From contig CM035170.1 of assembly GCA_020205615.1 (NCBI GenBank), forward strand, positions 26,384,027 through 26,448,026: a stretch of DNA of 64,000 nucleotides. The letters are read 5' to 3'. The notes beneath the pieces were generated by a model. The model saw nothing but the letters and a program-made list of their open reading frames with translations, was not told the origin of the DNA and did not search any database. The position numbers and the translations under genes were made by a program. Origin of the DNA: Panax quinquefolius. Taxonomy: Eukaryota; Streptophyta; Magnoliopsida; Apiales; Araliaceae. Of this stretch, positions 46,743 through 58,200 are shown one piece after another. Position 1 is the first letter of the stretch; the number at the start of each line of letters is the position of its first letter.

Positions 46743-47892
46743 GGAAAATGCTTAGAACACCAAAGCAAAAAATTTAATAAAATAATAATATTTATAAAAA
46801 ATTTCCTACGCCCACCTAAGAAATCTGAATTCAGCATTTTGCAACAACAAGTGGGGCCCACCAACACACAAAATATGTTTTACACATTTTTTGTAACAAA
46901 ATTAATTCAGACTCAATATTCTGGAACTTCAATAATTCATAATAAATAGCCCTTTTATCAGAAAAATTTGAATCTTATGTCCATTCCATTAAAAATTCAA
47001 CTCTCTACAACTTTGTATGTTTAAGTTTTTCCAAATTCCAAATAAAAATTGACCGAAATCCACATACGGACGATTTTACAGGCTATAATCAAATTTCAGT
47101 CAAAAATGGGGTCCACCCACATGTTTAACATGTTTTAAACATTTAATATAACAAAAATACTCTTCCTCCTCATTTATTCATATATCACACATTCATTGTA
47201 AAAATATCACCATTATTATATTATTATAATATAATAATATATTTAAATGAATTATTTTATCAAAAAAGATAAAATATCAATTTTTAACAATTGTCACTTT
47301 TCTAAAAATTCCTCCATTTATATCCACATAAATAAATATTTTCCTTATCATATAAATCAATAATTAATTATTCACAAATAATATTACGTAATCACAATAA
47401 TAATGATAATCGTGTCATTACTAAGTAAGAGTGGGCTTTCCAATAAGGATTTCTCCTTACTGGCGCGCAATTAGGTGATCAAACATCTCCTTTAGACATA
47501 ACTTTCTAGACATTGTCAATAATGTTATCTAATAATATTATTAAAATAATATGAATTATTGATCTGATAATGGAAAATACTGTGTAGTGACAATTATTGA
47601 AACAACAATAATATAAAATATCAATGTAGCAATTATTGAATCAATAAAATAAAATATTGAACAGTAATTACTGTAACAATTATTGAGTAGTGCCTTCTTA
47701 TGTAAGAATCAATAATTGGTGCAATACTGTGTGCTACAGTGCAACACCGTGTAGTACTGTGTTTTAACCACCGGGTATTCCAAAAGTATTAACGCTAACA
47801 ACTACGTTGTTATTTATAATAACGCATACTTGTCGTTTTCTTCATCCAATTGGTCTTTGTTATGGGGCCTACAAAAGGATGTGTTGTCGTAC

Positions 47893-47938
47893 GAATATTC
47901 TCTGATAGCAAGAATATTCCACGACCAAACGAATATTC
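47893..47938 (-). promoter_or_regulatory. GAATATTC array in G3 LTR
   Basis: Three intact GAATATTC at 47893, 47912 and 47931 (19-bp steps), then a decayed TAATATTT at 47951. Confidence 0.65.
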
Positions 47939-48009
47939 CCCGACAACAATTAATATTTTATAACCACTTGTTTATTTAAAATATTTGTGCATTTTACCCA
48001 TAACTAACC

Positions 48010-48558
48010 TGAAATTTAAATAGGCACACTTAGAAGGGGGGTTGAATAAGTGTAGGATCAATCTATGACCAATTTTTAAACTTTAGATCAAGCTATTAAA
48101 TTCAGGCTACTATATTGATGTATTAAGTTTGCTGAATTAATATGGTCTACTAAATTCACTAAATATCCTACTGAATTTATAACTTAAATAAAATATTTGG
48201 TGTTAAAGAATTATCTTAATATAATACAAATATTCAAATTTTAATTATTAAGATAATTAAATAGCTTATGTAAGTAAGTAAAGTAAAGCAAGTAGTAAAA
48301 TCAACACCAAAATTTTTTTATGTGGTTCAGCTATTACCCTCTATAATAAGAGTCTAGTCCACGTCCAATACAAACTAGTATTTGAGACTCACTTTATTTA
48401 TATCTTTATAAATAAAAACCGATTACAAAATAGATTCTTACAAAAATTAATTAACAATTAATTTCTCTTGAGCACTATTGCTCCTTGTGCACCTATGCAC
48501 TCTTCAAGCACCTTTGCTTCCTTGAACCTATTTCTAAACCTTTTCTCTAATCCACTAG
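48010..48558 (-). repeat. SIRE-like copia LTR fragment, minus orientation
   Basis: Begins TGAAATTTAAATAGGC and continues AGAAGGGGGGTTGAATAAG. This is the complement of the U5 end seen at 51513-51550 in the next element (TTCAACCCCCCCCTTCT), so it is the 3' end of a related LTR lying the other way round. Cut at 48558 by the next element. No PBS at its left end, so it is a solo or 3' LTR inserted in G3. Confidence 0.6.
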
Positions 48559-48609
48559 TGTCAGGAATAAGCATGTGAATGTTATTCCTATTTATATATG
48601 ATTTGATTA

Positions 48610-48610
<1 letters not shown>

Positions 48611-48650
<40 letters not shown>
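48611..48650. repeat. TA microsatellite
   Basis: About 20 TA units; the 3' LTR copy (61510-61529) has about 10. Confidence 0.95.
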
Positions 48651-48651
<1 letters not shown>

Positions 48652-48900
48652 GAATATGCAAGTATGCTTGCATTAAAAAAAGTTGTAAAGTCCTTTGATA
48701 GATAATAGAAACATGTGTACAAGGACTTAGAATGAATTGATCAAGTATGTTAGGTTGATCCTACATAAGCAAAACAGCTTTATAAAGTCCTTAAAAAGTA
48801 ATGATGTACAAAGACTATAAACATAGAAAGATCAAGAATATTAGGTTGATCTTATGATGTAATTGATAGGCGTGTCTGATCGTCGAGCACTGCACCAAAA

Positions 48901-49400
48901 TCGTAGTCTACCAAGAAAGTCAAGGAAAACTCGAGAGATATCGAGGCAGAATCGTAGTCTACAAGATAGTAGATATCAGAGTTCATAGACTGCCAGGAGA
49001 GACGAGGAACGATCGTAGTGTGTCGAATAAAACTTCCTCGAAGCCGAAGTCTACTTAGGAAGTCATGTTCAGAATCGTAGAGACAGCCTGCCTACAAGCC
49101 GACCGAACATCTGCCGAAGCCAAGTCAGAAACGTAGACTACACTAGGAGTCGTAGAGTCTACTGATGCCAAAGCCAAGTCAAGGATCGTAGACTACACTC
49201 TGAGTCGTAGAGTCTATTGATTACATGGAGAGATCGTAGTCGAGCAAGATCAGATGAAGATAACAAGCACAAGACAGAAACCGTAGAGTGTCAAGATCTG
49301 ATCTCGGAGTCGTAGTGTCTGCACAGCCGAAAAGCTGAATCGTAGAGTACAGAACTACGACCTCAACAGATGTGCTCACAATGCCAAGGAAGAATCGTAG
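48901..49400 (+). promoter_or_regulatory. Cluster of TCGTAG / GTAG-n-CTAC palindromes
   Basis: TCGTAG at 48901, 48952, 49013, 49075, 49150, 49186, 49205, 49234, 49310, 49340 and 49395, plus ACGTAG (49131), CCGTAG (49281) and CTACGA (49355). Several are palindromes: GTAGTCTAC, GTAGACTAC, GTAGAGTCTAC. Conserved in the 3' LTR (61787-62285). Confidence 0.6.
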
Positions 49401-50378
49401 AGCAAATACGATTCTCAACAAATGAGCACTCCCAGAATATCCAAAGGAATGAAGCCTCTGGTCGGCACTACAATGTTACATCCAAGGAAACCAGAGAACA
49501 CTCAACGAATGGCATGCAAGCTAACAGAAGATCTAAGAACCAACCCAATCAGCTTCAAGATTGAGTTGTGAAGCCATTCGAGATGAAGTCTTCCACAAGG
49601 AGATCAGAAGAAGACTTGAATCGACTAAGGAAAGTCGAAGTCAGATGCCAAGCGTATGAAAGACAACAATCTTGGAAGCAACCAGGATCGTAGTATTTGC
49701 CAAAAAAAGAAAAAACTGATGAAGTACATACAGAGATACTGGAAAGCTTCAAGAACAAGGCTAAAGTGATTAAGTATTGGGTCAGTCAATTGATGGTCAG
49801 TGAACGAGAGATCACAAAGAGAAAGCGAGCTAGACACGCCACAAATCTAAAGTATCTTGATATTCAGAAGGGGCCAGAACAAAGAAGTCAAGTCATCAGT
49901 ATCTGAGAACTATTGAGGCAAACAGAAGTGTTAAAGTACTACACAAGAGAAGGAAGAGGTATTCCACATTGAAGATCCAATCAACACTCTTCAAGATCAT
50001 ATTGTTGTTTCTACCAGTCAACATGACACTACGATCAGGTCCTTGAAGACATTCATCAGAATCGTAGAGTTCGAATAGCTGAAGACTGAAGCATTGGCAA
50101 CGGTTCAATCAGAAGAGTAATATTCAGACAAGTGCTTATTGAGAGCATCGATGCAAAAGGACAACCTCTGATCGAGAAATCAGAAGGAGGAAATAAAGTC
50201 TTCGACCTACCCAATACATTAAAGTGACATCTCTGATGGGATAGGTGAAACAGTAGACTGCAGTGTCAGAGAAAGTATGACTAGTCACATCAGCAATCTA
50301 CCTCTATCAACTCGATATCTGTGAAGATATTTGAATAGCCTTCAATGGCTACTTTCCAACGGAAGGATTGGGAAGGAG

Positions 50379-50386
50379 TATAAATC
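50379..50386 (+). promoter_or_regulatory. TATA box of SIRE-like 5' LTR
   Basis: GGAGTATAAATCAGG, conserved at 63270-63277 in the 3' LTR. Confidence 0.5.
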
Positions 50387-50608
50387 AGGAAGAGCTTCAA
50401 AGATCTATGGTAGCTAGAGTTGCCGAGTTTGGAGTAACGATGGACTGTTCTAAACCATGTAAAATATTGAGTCTGAAGGCTCACTCTACGATCCACCAAG
50501 AACACTCAGAGACATAAAAAGGAAGAAGTATAAGTGAGAGTTCTACAATGTAGAAGTGAGGTTCTCCTACATGAAGAGTGTTCTGAACTGCCGAGAGAAA
50601 GAAGAGCG

Positions 50609-50860
50609 TCATGTCATCTTGGTGTCCATCATGGGAAGACTCTAAGTACCATAAGGAAGAGCACACAGTCATCTTAGCAAGTCCATCATGAGAAGGCATC
50701 AAGTATCAAGAAAGGAGATCACAAACGTCATCATGGTGACAAGCATGAAAAAGTTTCTAAGTACCTAGCAGAAGAGCTTACAGTCATCTTAGAACCCCAT
50801 CATGTGCATCCATCATATATCAAGAGGAATGATCTTCAAGGTAGTCATCAAGGGATCATC
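50609..50860 (+). repeat. Degenerate tandem repeat GTCATCTTGG..CATCATG
   Basis: GTCATC-headed units at about 50609, 50670, 50727, 50774 and 50849, each followed by a CATCATG or similar and an AAG; spacing about 50-75 bp. Also present in the 3' LTR from ~63500. Confidence 0.5.
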
Positions 50861-51066
50861 CGAAGTGGTTGAGTAACTGAAGAAGATGAGCATCATGCAA
50901 CACTCAACTGCACTTAAAGGGTGATCACTCTAAGTTGCTAAGTACAGAAGATGTTCAGAGCATGAAGACAATTTAGCAACTCAGCACCAACTCCAACAAA
51001 TAAACAAACAACTCAACAGAAGCCAGGGCCTGAGGGGTCCTTGTCCGGAGGGACTAAATGAAGTTC

Positions 51067-51170
51067 CAAGCCTGCTGGGCTTGAAGAGTTCCAAGGGAAC
51101 TAGAGGAGTTCAAAGGCTGCTGGCCTTGAAGAGTTCTTAGTGAACTGTAGTCCCAAGGCTGCTGGCCTTG
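51067..51170 (+). ncRNA. Three small hairpins with compensatory stem changes
   Basis: CAAGCC-TGCTG-GGCTTG (51067-51083), AAGGC-TGCTG-GCCTT (51113-51127) and CAAGGC-TGCTG-GCCTTG (51154-51170). The stem change C/G to G/C keeps pairing while the loop stays TGCTG. They lie ~690 bp after the TATA box, so they should be in the transcript. Confidence 0.45.
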
Positions 51171-51557
51171 AAGGAATCTTAGTGATTCAGGGTGCTGCCC
51201 TTCCATAGTGGAAATCCTGCTAGTTTAAAGTAGAAGAGTGGATTAGGAGCTTGAGTCTCTGAACCACTTAAAACCCCTTGTGTCTTTTACATTATGTCAT
51301 TTACATTATGTCTATTAACTGCTATGTATGTTTTAACTTCTACAACCAAACTAACTCTACGAACAATGTATGTATGATTATGAATATATCAATGAAGGGG
51401 ATCTTTTACTTATTCCGTTGTGCTTGAAAAGATTCTTATGTTTGTCATATGCTAACATAATAGCAATACAACATAAAAGAGAAAAGTATTTAAAATTAAA
51501 AAGGATCTATTCAACCCCCCCCTTCTATATCTATTGTGCCTACTGGGAACTAACAAT

Positions 51558-51569
51558 TGGTATCAAAGC
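51558..51569 (+). other. Primer binding site of SIRE-like element
   Basis: TGGTATCAAAGC, one mismatch to the tRNA-iMet complement, two bases after the LTR. Confidence 0.85.
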
Positions 51570-54067
51570 AGGTTCTCATGTTATATTCAAAAGCTAATCG
51601 CTTTGAGTCTAATCTCAGGCACAAACATTGTTCTAAACTTAGTTTAGTAAATTACTTGTTATATGTAGATGAGCTCACACGTTGGAAATATTGTGTATAG
51701 GTTTAATGTGTATATACACCTGAAGCTGCTCAAATTGGTCCATGTTCTCGATTGTTACATCAACAAGACCAATCCTTGCCTGCTGTCAATCTTGTAGTCT
51801 GAAGACCAGACGAGAGAGCTCAAGAGACATCAATGACAAAGAGTCAAGCATCTACCAGCCTGAAAGATGAAAAGGCCATACATGCTAAGAAATGCTTATC
51901 AAGAGAAGAAAGAAGATCTTCTCAAACTTATGTATGGCCAACCAGCAACTGGGTGCAAACTTTGTAAACTGAAGGATGTCAAAGATTTAAAAAATGATGA
52001 GATTCTCTTGGCCTACATCTTCAAGATTATGACTGATTGATTGAAGGTCAGCTGGAGCAACAAGCTGTCAGGATCAAATGTGAAACTATGCACATCAATG
52101 TCTAAACTCAGTACATTAAAGATAAATGAATGTTAAGTAACTAACAGTAAAAAGGTATGGTTCCTCACTATTATACATGTGTACATCATAAATTCACCTT
52201 CTTATGAACAATAACAGTATTCTGTCAAGAAGTCATAATCTACCTAAAAAGGTGAAGAGAGAAAGTACCCTGAGGATTGAAACTCAAATGTCTATAAACT
52301 TTCTCTCCATCCAAGGTTTAGGTTGAAGATGACACCTTGAAGGAAACCTGAAATGGGTCATAAGAGCATCACATGCCAAATTAATTCTATGTGAAGTAAT
52401 CTTTGCTGGTGGGTTAGTATGTATGTACAAATCCTTGCTCTAAGTGTTTGATAACACACAGAGTATGGTCAATTCTAAAAGAGTATCTTGATGATGTGTA
52501 GAAACTAATCACCTCCATGAATCAACTAGATACTCCTAAATCGTAGAGTTGATTCTCACTCTGTGAACTCTTAAACATTGTGAACATAACCCAACAAATG
52601 TTGAAACCGTCAAAGGTAAAGAGTGTGTTATTAAATGTCAAATCTTACACACACTCACCTTCATGCATATCAAAATGTATTATCTAAAACTAGTTTTATG
52701 CATGAATGTGACTGTTGGTGATAAATGTGATGATTATCCAAATATAAGAGGAACAATGGTTTAGAAAACTAACCTAGCAGGACTCACTTAATTGTGGGTA
52801 CCAAAAATAGAAATATGTCTAACCTGCAGGTACCTGGTCTATCCGGCTACACTAAGGAATACTGAAGCAGAAGACTTCAGCCAAGAAGACTAAACCAGCT
52901 GAAGGCCATTCAACCAAAGATGAAAAGGGTCATATATGCTCAAATCAAGCAAAGCATGCTATATGAGAAGAATCCTCAAGGGAGCTCACAACAGAGGATC
53001 ATCGAGCATCAGTCAAGAGGAATTCATTACGGAAGCAGAACCTCGCAAACACAAGATTGTCAAAGAAGACTACGTTCGTAGTGCTGTCAAAAGATCGTTG
53101 AGTGTTCAATCCTAAAAATATCCATGTCTACGATACAAGGAGATTTAAGTAATAATGGTGATTCCAATCAAAAGGAGACAAGTAAGGATGTCTCCTAACA
53201 CACATGAAGAAAAGGGAATCACATCTATCTGAGAAGACAGCATTAACCATGGGGAGCAGTGATCTGTTAAGGAATAACATACTGAGATATACTATAAAGC
53301 AGTGTACCAGCTACACAGTCCCAAAACCTTGTGGCTGATGAACCAAATAAAGATCCATAGTCAGTAGGAACGTCTCAAAATGTACTACTGATAACCTTTC
53401 AGCCACCCAACTCAAAATTGTGGATTGTCTGCGATTAAACATATGATCACTGTATAGAAGCAAGAGGACACCACGAATACCGTAAATGCAATTGTCCAAA
53501 GTTGGTAGAGGACCTTCCCACCAGAAAAGGTCAAATGAGATATCATTGCAAATCGCTTCTAAAGTACTTCATCTGGACAAACTTAACCCTTAGTTCACTC
53601 AAAGAGGTTGGCCCTTCCTGAGCTACCTTGACCCAGAAGGAATGCTTGATCAAGTTCATCTCAAGGACCAAGATAGTCAACGATCATAGAGTCGAAGTTG
53701 AAGAGAAATCCACGATCGTAGTGCAACCTTAGCGATCGTAGAAGGAGACTCGACGATCGTAGCTCTACAAGAGGATAATCCAGCTCATGACCAGCTTTGA
53801 AGAACTGAACAATTGCTCAACAATTCAGAATATGAGGAAAAAAGTTCAATCATCAGCTCGAAAGAAGTCCTGCAGATTCATCTCAGAAATGTAGCCCTCA
53901 AACCTTCATGAAGTACATCAGTGGTCAAGATGTGCAGTGTCAACAAAGAAAAACGTAGAGTCCATAGTTGCCTTACCATGTTACTCTACGAATCAAAAGG
54001 TTAACGGTCAAAGCCACGTCGATTAAAACGTCTACTCTTCTAAAAGGAAATATCTAACTAAAAAGTT
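51570..54067 (+). other. Interior of SIRE-like element without recognisable genes
   Basis: 2.5 kb with stops in all frames. A few short stretches look like decayed coding DNA (for example near 52780, reading GLT*LWVPKI, and the acidic-lysine text near 51850-52010), but no gag, integrase or RT motif could be confirmed. TCGTAG-type sites recur at 52541, 53714, 53733 and 53757. Confidence 0.5.
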
Positions 54068-55281
54068 ATGGGGAGTTACAACTCATTCTTCAGCATCGTG
54101 GTAACCAATGGTGCTACACACATCACCGGTTATCTGAGAGTTAGAAGGAGTTGCCATAAAGACAAATTCAAATCTGCAAACAGTTTTCAGAATCTATCGA
54201 ACCTTTCTCCCTCCCATTTTCAAACCCTAAAATCCTTTCAAGAGCCAAAATAGGTTAACACTCCAGAGCCTTACCAAATCACTATCAACCATCTCTTATA
54301 AACCTCTCTGATTCAAATACCCACATTCTTCGAATTGCTCAAATAGAAAACTGGCGAGTAATCACTGGCATTCAGCTCGAAACCAAGTCGTTTGAGAAAT
54401 CTGAAAAGAAGTTTAGAGATATTCTCGAACTTGTGAAGAAAGCTGGATTTTCAGAATGCCTTGAGGCTAGCACTCGAGTATATGTTGACCTAGATTAAAG
54501 AGTTCTACTCAAATGCTTCCATAAAGTCCGAAACACTTTCTACCACAGTTAAAGGTCAGTCTCTAAAGCTGAAATCTTCGGACCTCAATCAATGCTTAGG
54601 TTTTCCTGAGCAAGGACTGAAGAGCCTTGATGATATCAATATGGAACAAGCAAAAGAGATCATGGGGTACCAAAGAAACCCTAGTCTAAAGGACATGAAG
54701 AAGAAGGAGTTTCCAGAGGAATACGAGTTCCTTGCTGAAATAGTTGGAAAATGCATATTGTGCAAGGATATTAAATATGATACTGTGCTTGATCAGCAGT
54801 TGAAGATTATGTCAGCAATAGTTCTGAAGAAACAGATTAACTTTGGAGTTATCCTATTCGACCAAATCTCCAAGTGGGTAGAAAAGGCTGGGCTAAAGAA
54901 GTCTACAGAAAAACCTCTAACAAAGGTATTTCATGGAAGACTACTGAGCATTGTAATAAAGAAGAAGCTAGGAGGCAAGATCAAGGATGATGAAGGAGAG
55001 CCTCTGAATGTTCACGAAGTGATGTCTCCATAATTATTTGTAAATTGGAAGAAAAACCCCAAGGAGAACCGAAGGCTGACAACTGGGAGCAACAGCAGGG
55101 CCTCTGCAAAGAAGAGGAAGGCAGAAGAGGCAGAAAGTTCTGAATCTGATGATTCTGTACCAACAGCAACCACACTAGCCAAGAAGAAATCCAGCGGTGT
55201 GAAGAAAACCAAGGCCCCGCCAAGGAGTCTCTCCATCAAAGACAAGGTTGAAGAAGAAAGAGCCCTAACTGCTGAAACAAC
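54068..55281 (+). pseudogene. Env-position ORF of SIRE-like element, 5' part (plant-transposon-protein-like)
   Basis: From ATG 54068 to the solo LTR J insertion. Pieces in different frames: 54068-54253; about 54290-54500 (IENWRVITGIQLETKSFEKS, LVKKAGFSECL); then from ~54500 IKEFYSNASIKSET, TVKGQSLKLKSSDLNQCLGF, and an open stretch 54641-55033 with FPEEYEFLAEIVGKCI, DTVLDQQLKIMSAIVLKKQI and TKVFHGRLLSIVIKKKL. A TAA at 55031 interrupts, then a Lys/Ser-rich part. The KEFYSN..VKG..SSDLNQ order resembles the plant transposon protein domain also seen in the Athila ORF here. Position before the polypurine tract, not function, is the reason for 'env-position'. At least two frameshifts and two stops. 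Confidence 0.55.
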
Positions 55282-58200
55282 TGTAACGCCCGAAAAAAAT
55301 CGAATTTTTAGAAGAATTAAAATTTTATTTAATTATAAGGATTAAATGAATTTAATTGATAATTTAGGAGCAAGCTAATTGAAGGTCGTTCTACGACGTA
55401 AACATATCAGAACGTTGTAGTATTTCGGCTACGTGGTAGAATTAAAGTGTTTGAATTTCCAAGACGAAAATAAAAGCTTTTCGAGAAATTTTCCGAAAAA
55501 CACTATTCAGGCATTTCTGCTCGGGAATTATTTTTGAACTTCCGAGAAATATGTAACGATATAATATCGAGGTGAGATGGAATCTCCAATAATATTTCAA
55601 TTATGGAAAACGTAATATTTCGCCTGTGGACTTAAAACCTAACGTTTAAGGAAAATGATTTACGAGAAGGAAATATAAAGTGATTAATGAATAAAATAAT
55701 GATCGTATAATACGTAGGTATTATACGAAGTAATGAATACGAGTATTATACGAGAATGTATGAATGATGTTATATCATGAGGAATAAGTATACGAGAGGA
55801 ATACAAGATGAATACGTAAATTATACGTTATAAGGCTTTAAGCCAAATGTAATGGATTTGTTGAATTATGTAGGAAATTGTATTCTGCAATAAGAAGTGT
55901 GATAAGGCCCAAATGTAAGTATGGTTAAGTCCAAGGTAAGTTAATGAACAAGCCCAAGTGTTTGTTTAATTACAAGCCCAAAGTATAATTTAAGTTAGTT
56001 AACCTAATTAATAAGGTAAGCCCAAAGATAAGTTAATTAAATTAAGACTAAGGCCCATTTAATGATCCTATGGGTAAAGTTTGATCCATGGGGCAACCCA
56101 TGGGTGAAGTGGTGGGCAAGAACTTTGTGTGGTGGGTAAGAGTTAAGTTTGATGGCCAAGTTTACTTAAGCCTTAAGTTAGGAATAGTAAGGAGGTTTAT
56201 TAAGGAGGAGGGATGACTTATGACTTATGACTCTTTTACCCTCACTTTAGAAATCCTATAAATAGAGGAGGAGATGGCTCATTATTTGGTTGTTAGTTTT
56301 CATCCATTTCAAAACAACTTAAGTGTTAGAGAGGATAAGCACTTTGAAGCTTAACATCTATTATTAGATGTTTTCCACCAACAACTTATAGCTTATTTGC
56401 TTGAGAGAAAACGCTAGAAAAGCAAGAAAGTAGTCTTTCATATTTCAAAGAATCAAGGAGATTAAAGATTAAGCAAAGGTTATTCAAGAGTAAGTAATCT
56501 TATAGCATTATTCTCTTTCTCTTCCATTGTTAGAGAAACGGGTGGTGGTAGACCATGTATGCTAAGAAGGGGTTGGAATGATAAATCAAAGGGCTTAAGT
56601 CTTAATAAGCCGTATAAGTCATGAATAAATCATTCAATCATAAATAAGTTATGAACTTATAATGAACGTATTTTATCTTGTAACATGGTTACACAAATGA
56701 AGTTAGTGTGTTAACAAGAAGTAAGAATAATGGTTGGAAGTCATAAACAATCCTAAGTCATGAGAAATGAAAACATAAGTAGTTTGTATTTTTATAAGTT
56801 ACAAACTCATAAAAAACAAGTAATAACTTATCATGATTATAAGTTAATGAAGTATGTATATTAAGAAATTAGTAGGATTAATAAAATGTAAGAATAATGA
56901 TTAAAGGACTTAACTCATTAATAAGTCATAAACAATAAAATCAAGTGTGTTATACTTTAATAAGTAAATAAGTTCATGAAGAACATGTAATGATTTCACA
57001 TGAAAATAAGATGTTGTAATATGTATGTCAAGATATTAGTAGAATGGATTGAATCCAATTGAAACAGTTTAAAAATCTCAAGTAACGAAGTTTTGCCGGA
57101 ATTTACACGATTGGACGATAATCGTTGAATTCGTAAAATTCTCAGAATGGAAGTCAAATTTTGATATTGAGCTTGGAAATGTTGGGTTTCAATGGAGACA
57201 AGTCTTATTCAACATTATAGAGTTGCGGACTCGAAAATGGTCGGATTCCGACTTAGAATGAAGAAACGAGCGTTAAACGTTCACGAACGTTTATCGTTTT
57301 TGTTAAAAATGGACTAATAGGTAAATTGTTAGCAAACGAAGTCAAATAGATAAAATTCTTGCATGAACACGTAGAGTATGTAATTTGTGAACCGTAGGCT
57401 CTTGAACGAGCCAATTCGGACTTATAACGAAGAAGTTATGAGGTCGGGAATCTCACATAAAAAGTTAACTGTTAAAAACTTTTTCGGTCTTTGAGTAATC
57501 TTTGGCGCCATGCTGATCGAAACAAAAAAAGTCATCAGCCCATGACGTAAAGTGAGCATGAGTCCTTGGAGAGTCACGCCGTAGCACGACATATAACACA
57601 GATACTCGCGCCGCGGCGTCGAATCCGGATTTTTGAGTATTAAGTGGTGTGATGCATAGCAAAGACCACTAAGTGAAATAAATAAGCGCCTGCAGCGCTG
57701 GACTTAAAAGCTAAACAGGAAAGAGTGGTTACAAGTAGAAGATGAAGGGAAATTGATTAGTAACGAACTAAAGTAATTAATAAAACATTGTTAAGTCATA
57801 ACTAAACCTCAAGTATGATCACTTAGAGTTAAAGAAAGTTAATTGAATGTAATCAGGAACGATGTACAATAAGCGTACATAACCATTGAAGATCGAGTTT
57901 CGATTAATAACGTAAGGACGTTAGTAAGCCATAAGAAAATATGATTAACTCGAAACGAGTTGTATTAATGAAATAATTTCAATTAAGTTATAGAATGACA
58001 GAAAGTCGGAACCCATAAATAACAAATCTAATATGGGATTAGATTGAGAAGTAGGGTAAGATTCTTTAAGAACTATGTATATTCAATCATGACCTAATAT
58101 GGAATGTTATGTGGTTATGTGTTGTAGAGACCGTAAGGACTCAAAGGAAACATAATTATACTATAGCAGACACTGAAAGCAAGTTTTTCTTAAACGCTTG

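Larger units (their letters stand above)
42691..48009 (-). mobile_element. Tekay-type chromovirus G3 (internally deleted, truncated)
   Basis: Minus strand, same family as G1: LTR 48009-45475 (its 5' tip missing), perfect PBS, gag, protease, then a patchwork of RNase H and integrase pieces up to the G2 insertion at 42690. The outermost element of the left nest; its 3' end lies left of the window. Confidence 0.85.
45475..48009 (-). repeat. 5' LTR of G3 (2535 bp, 5' tip missing)
   Basis: Ends (minus strand) GGGGGCGTCACA before the PBS. At 48009 it stops about 110 bp short of the expected TGTAAGACCCC start, cut by the copia LTR fragment. Contains TATAAATA (46735-46742) and three GAATATTC at 47893, 47912 and 47931. 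Confidence 0.9.
48559..51555 (+). repeat. 5' LTR of SIRE-like element (2997 bp)
   Basis: TGTCAGGAATAAGC to GGGAACTAACA; collinear with 61457-64000. Contains a TA microsatellite (48611-48650; shorter in the 3' LTR), a GTAG/CTAC palindrome cluster (48901-49400), a TATA box (50379-50386), ~55-bp degenerate repeats (50609-50860) and hairpins (51067-51170). Confidence 0.9.

Noticed and set aside
51570..54067. Copia gag or protease in the SIRE-like interior
   Set aside because: Scattered words look coding, but no zinc knuckle, DSG/DTG or integrase motif could be confirmed in any frame.
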